Shown here: positions 62,242 to 64,000 of the stretch, piece by piece
How positions within the stretch are numbered: position 1 is the first letter of the stretch
Layout of the letters: each line of letters begins with the position of its first letter
Assembly (NCBI RefSeq): GCF_001425165.1
Contig: NZ_LMDU01000014.1
Span: 1-64,000, forward strand
Source: Pelomonas sp. Root405
GTDB taxonomy: Bacteria; Pseudomonadota; Gammaproteobacteria; Burkholderiales; Burkholderiaceae_C
Direction: 5' to 3'
DNA: 64,000 nt
The notes under the pieces: model-generated
Told to the model about the DNA's origin: nothing
Database searches by the model: none
The model's input: the letters and a program-made list of their open reading frames with translations, nothing else
Made by a program: the position numbers and the translations under genes

Positions 62242-64000
62242 GTGTCAGACCTCGACGATCCCTCTCGACTCACGCTTCTGCGGACGCTTGATCTGCTGCG
62301 TCCTCACGAGGACGCGTCGTTCGACCGGGTGACCGCCATGGCCGCGCTGGCTACCGGGCGCCCGACGGCGCTGATCACCTTCATCACGCCCGACGGCCAA
62401 TGGGTCGCGTCCCGCGTCGGCTGGGACCGCCTCTTCCATCCCTTGTCGGAGTCGTTCTGCGTTCACACCCTCGGCAGCGACGCGCTGCTGCAGGTCTGCG
62501 ACGCGACGGCCGACCCGCGCTTTCGCGGCAACGTGCTGGTCACCGAGGGGCCGATGGTCAGGTTCTACGCCGGCCAGCCGATCTGCTTCGACGGGCACCT
62601 GCTGGGCGCAGTCTGCGTGCTCGATGCCGTGCCGGGCGCGCTCACCCCCGACCAGGTCACCGTGCTCAGGCACCTGGCCGATCTGGTCGCCGACCTGTTG
62701 CGCGTGCGGCTGGAGCGCTCGCAAGCCGAGCAGCAGCGGGCCAAGGGCGAGGCGCTGATGGCAGCGCTGGCGCGTTCAGAGGTGACGCTGCGCGAAAGCG
62801 AGGAGCGCTACCGGCTGCTGTGGCAGACGACGACCGACGCGGTGCTCATCATCGACGACGCAGCCATCATCCGTTTCGCCAATCCGGCGCTGCAGACCCT
62901 CTTCGGCCACAGGCCCGAGGATGTCATCGGCCAGTCGCTCGCGATGGTGCAGCCGCCGCGGCTGCGCGGCGCGCACGACCGCGGCTTTGCCGCCTACCTG
63001 CGCAGCGGCGAGCGCCGCCTGGACTGGCGGGCGACCGAGACGATCGGCCTGCGGGCCGATGGCAGCGAGGTGCCGATCGAGGTGGCCTTCAGCGAGCTGG
63101 AGGTGGGCGGCCGGCGGCATTTCGCGGCCTTCATGCGCGACCTGACCGAGCGCAACCGCGCCCAGCATGAACTGCGCCGCAACGAGGCCGCACGTCGCGA
63201 ACTCGAAGACCATCTGCGCCAGACCCAGAAGCTCGAAGCCATCGGTGTGCTCGCGGGCGGCATTGCGCATGACTTCAACAACATCGTCGCCGGCATCCTT
63301 GGCAACACCCAGCTCGCGCTGGACGACCTCGACCCGCAGCATCCCGCCGTGCAAAGCCTGCAGCAGATCCGCAAGGCCGGGCTGCGTGGCCGTGAGATGG
63401 TCCAGCAGATCCTGACCTTCGCGCGCCGCCGGCCGCAGCGCGCGGGCCATTGCGAATTGCAGGCGCTCGTCGACGAGACCATGAGCCTGTTGCGGCCGAC
63501 CATCCCCACCTCGGTCAAGATCGAGACACAGCTGCCCGGCCGGCCGCTGCGTGTCTTTGCCGATGCGACCCAGGTCGAGCAGGCCCTCATCAACCTGTGT
63601 GCCAACGCCTGGCAGGCGATGGCCGGCCGGCCGGGGCGCATCGTGATCGGCGCTAGCGAGACGCCGCTGGACCGCGAAGCCGCCGAGCGCCTGGGCGGGT
63701 TGGCGCCAGGGCGCCACGTGCACCTGTTCGTGCGCGACGACGGCCCGGGCATGGACGAGGCCACCGTCAAGCGCGTGTTCGAGCCCTTCTTCACCACCAA
63801 GCCCGAAGGCGAGGGCACGGGCCTGGGCCTGTCCGTCGTGCACGGCATCGTCACCGGGCATGGCGGTGCCATCACGGTGGACAGCGCCCCTGGCAAGGGC
63901 ACCACCTTCCACATCTGGTTGCCGGCCGGCGACAACGCGGCCGCCACCGAGCCCATGCCGATGCAGCCGCAGCCGGCCCACGGTGCCGGCCGGCATGTCA
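62242..64000 (+). CDS. GAF-PAS sensor histidine kinase (cut by right window edge)
   Basis: This is a cytoplasmic sensor kinase with no membrane segments. An N-terminal GAF domain (LRTLDLLRPHEDASFDRVT, WVASRVGWDRLFHPLSESFC) spans about 1-160. A PAS domain follows (YRLLWQTTTDAVLIIDDAAI to AFMRDLTERNRA), then a HisKA helix with GGIAHDFNN (His343) and an ATPase domain with N box NLCANAWQAM, DDGPGM and the lid GEGTGLGLSVVHGIV. The coding frame is still open at 64000, so a receiver domain may follow. The start is uncertain: GTG 62242 begins the GAF region; TTG 62158 is an alternative. A stop at 62125 limits extension. Stimulus and partner are unknown. Confidence 0.85.
   Translation, partial: MSDLDDPSRLTLLRTLDLLRPHEDASFDRVTAMAALATGRPTALITFITPDGQWVASRVGWDRLFHPLSESFCVHTLGSDALLQVCDATADPRFRGNVLVTEGPMVRFYAGQPICFDGHLLGAVCVLDAVPGALTPDQVTVLRHLADLVADLLRVRLERSQAEQQRAKGEALMAALARSEVTLRESEERYRLLWQTTTDAVLIIDDAAIIRFANPALQTLFGHRPEDVIGQSLAMVQPPRLRGAHDRGFAAYLRSGERRLDWRATETIGLRADGSEVPIEVAFSELEVGGRRHFAAFMRDLTERNRAQHELRRNEAARRELEDHLRQTQKLEAIGVLAGGIAHDFNNIVAGILGNTQLALDDLDPQHPAVQSLQQIRKAGLRGREMVQQILTFARRRPQRAGHCELQALVDETMSLLRPTIPTSVKIETQLPGRPLRVFADATQVEQALINLCANAWQAMAGRPGRIVIGASETPLDREAAERLGGLAPGRHVHLFVRDDGPGMDEATVKRVFEPFFTTKPEGEGTGLGLSVVHGIVTGHGGAITVDSAPGKGTTFHIWLPAGDNAAATEPMPMQPQPAHGAGRHV

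Overview
The window looks like chromosomal DNA of a high-GC betaproteobacterium of the order Burkholderiales, probably near the Rubrivivax/Leptothrix/Roseateles group. The reasons are the XrtA (exosortase A)/PEP-CTERM exopolysaccharide locus, the small Trp-rich protein family, and the housekeeping genes present. Genus is not settled from sequence alone.

Region 1 (1-33972) is an XrtA/PEP-CTERM exopolysaccharide locus. It opens with the regulatory set PrsK (broken or cut at the left edge), PrsR (sigma-54 activator) and PrsT (TPR lipoprotein). These are followed by a FeeM-like N-acyltransferase fused to a PilZ domain, then a PEP-CTERM protein (minus strand) and a VAO-type FAD oxidase. The export and assembly genes come next: outer-membrane export lipoprotein, chain-length protein, tyrosine autokinase with a Tyr-Gly tail, beta-barrel protein and AAA ATPase. 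After them lie a deacetylase, a FemAB protein, a glycosyltransferase, the exosortase XrtA with an EpsI domain, a TviB-like sugar dehydrogenase and a second glycosyltransferase. A minus-strand block (GT39-like, GT2, GtrA) interrupts the locus. It resumes with an XrtA amidotransferase, an AlgD-like dehydrogenase, two GT4 enzymes, an O-ligase-like protein and a second deacetylase. Two NDP-sugar dehydrogenases and two deacetylases suggest an acidic, amino-sugar-containing polymer. No priming glycosyltransferase or flippase is seen.

Region 2 (34059-48568) is mostly core metabolism: class I fumarase, a second PEP-CTERM gene, class II fumarase, a UPF0114 membrane protein, acetyl-CoA synthetase, a phytase-like PEP-CTERM protein, cytochrome c, a Trp-rich small protein, dihydroxy-acid dehydratase with a divergent LysR regulator, a TPR protein, Lgt and a DnaQ-type exonuclease. 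Directly after acs lie two palindromic elements. Each is followed by another copy of the last 13 acs codons, and the three copies differ only at synonymous positions.

Region 3 (48603-64000) holds two identical tRNA-Val(CAC) genes, a YbdK ligase, an AraC regulator, an HExxH protein, an ArsR/SRPBCC pair and a DUF1428 protein. It also holds an esterase/AGE epimerase/sugar kinase operon, an iron-siderophore uptake operon behind a Fur-like site, a DUF6766 protein and a sensor kinase cut by the right edge.

Two results stand out. First, two PEP-CTERM genes 29 kb apart each have a -24/-12 promoter with GG-N10-GC spacing. Each also has an upstream 17-bp motif, TGTAAA-N5-TCGACA, whose flanks co-vary as a dyad. 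This is a candidate PrsR-sigma-54 regulon. Second, the acs tail/palindrome array looks like a small element that repeatedly targeted, or travelled with, a coding-gene 3' end.
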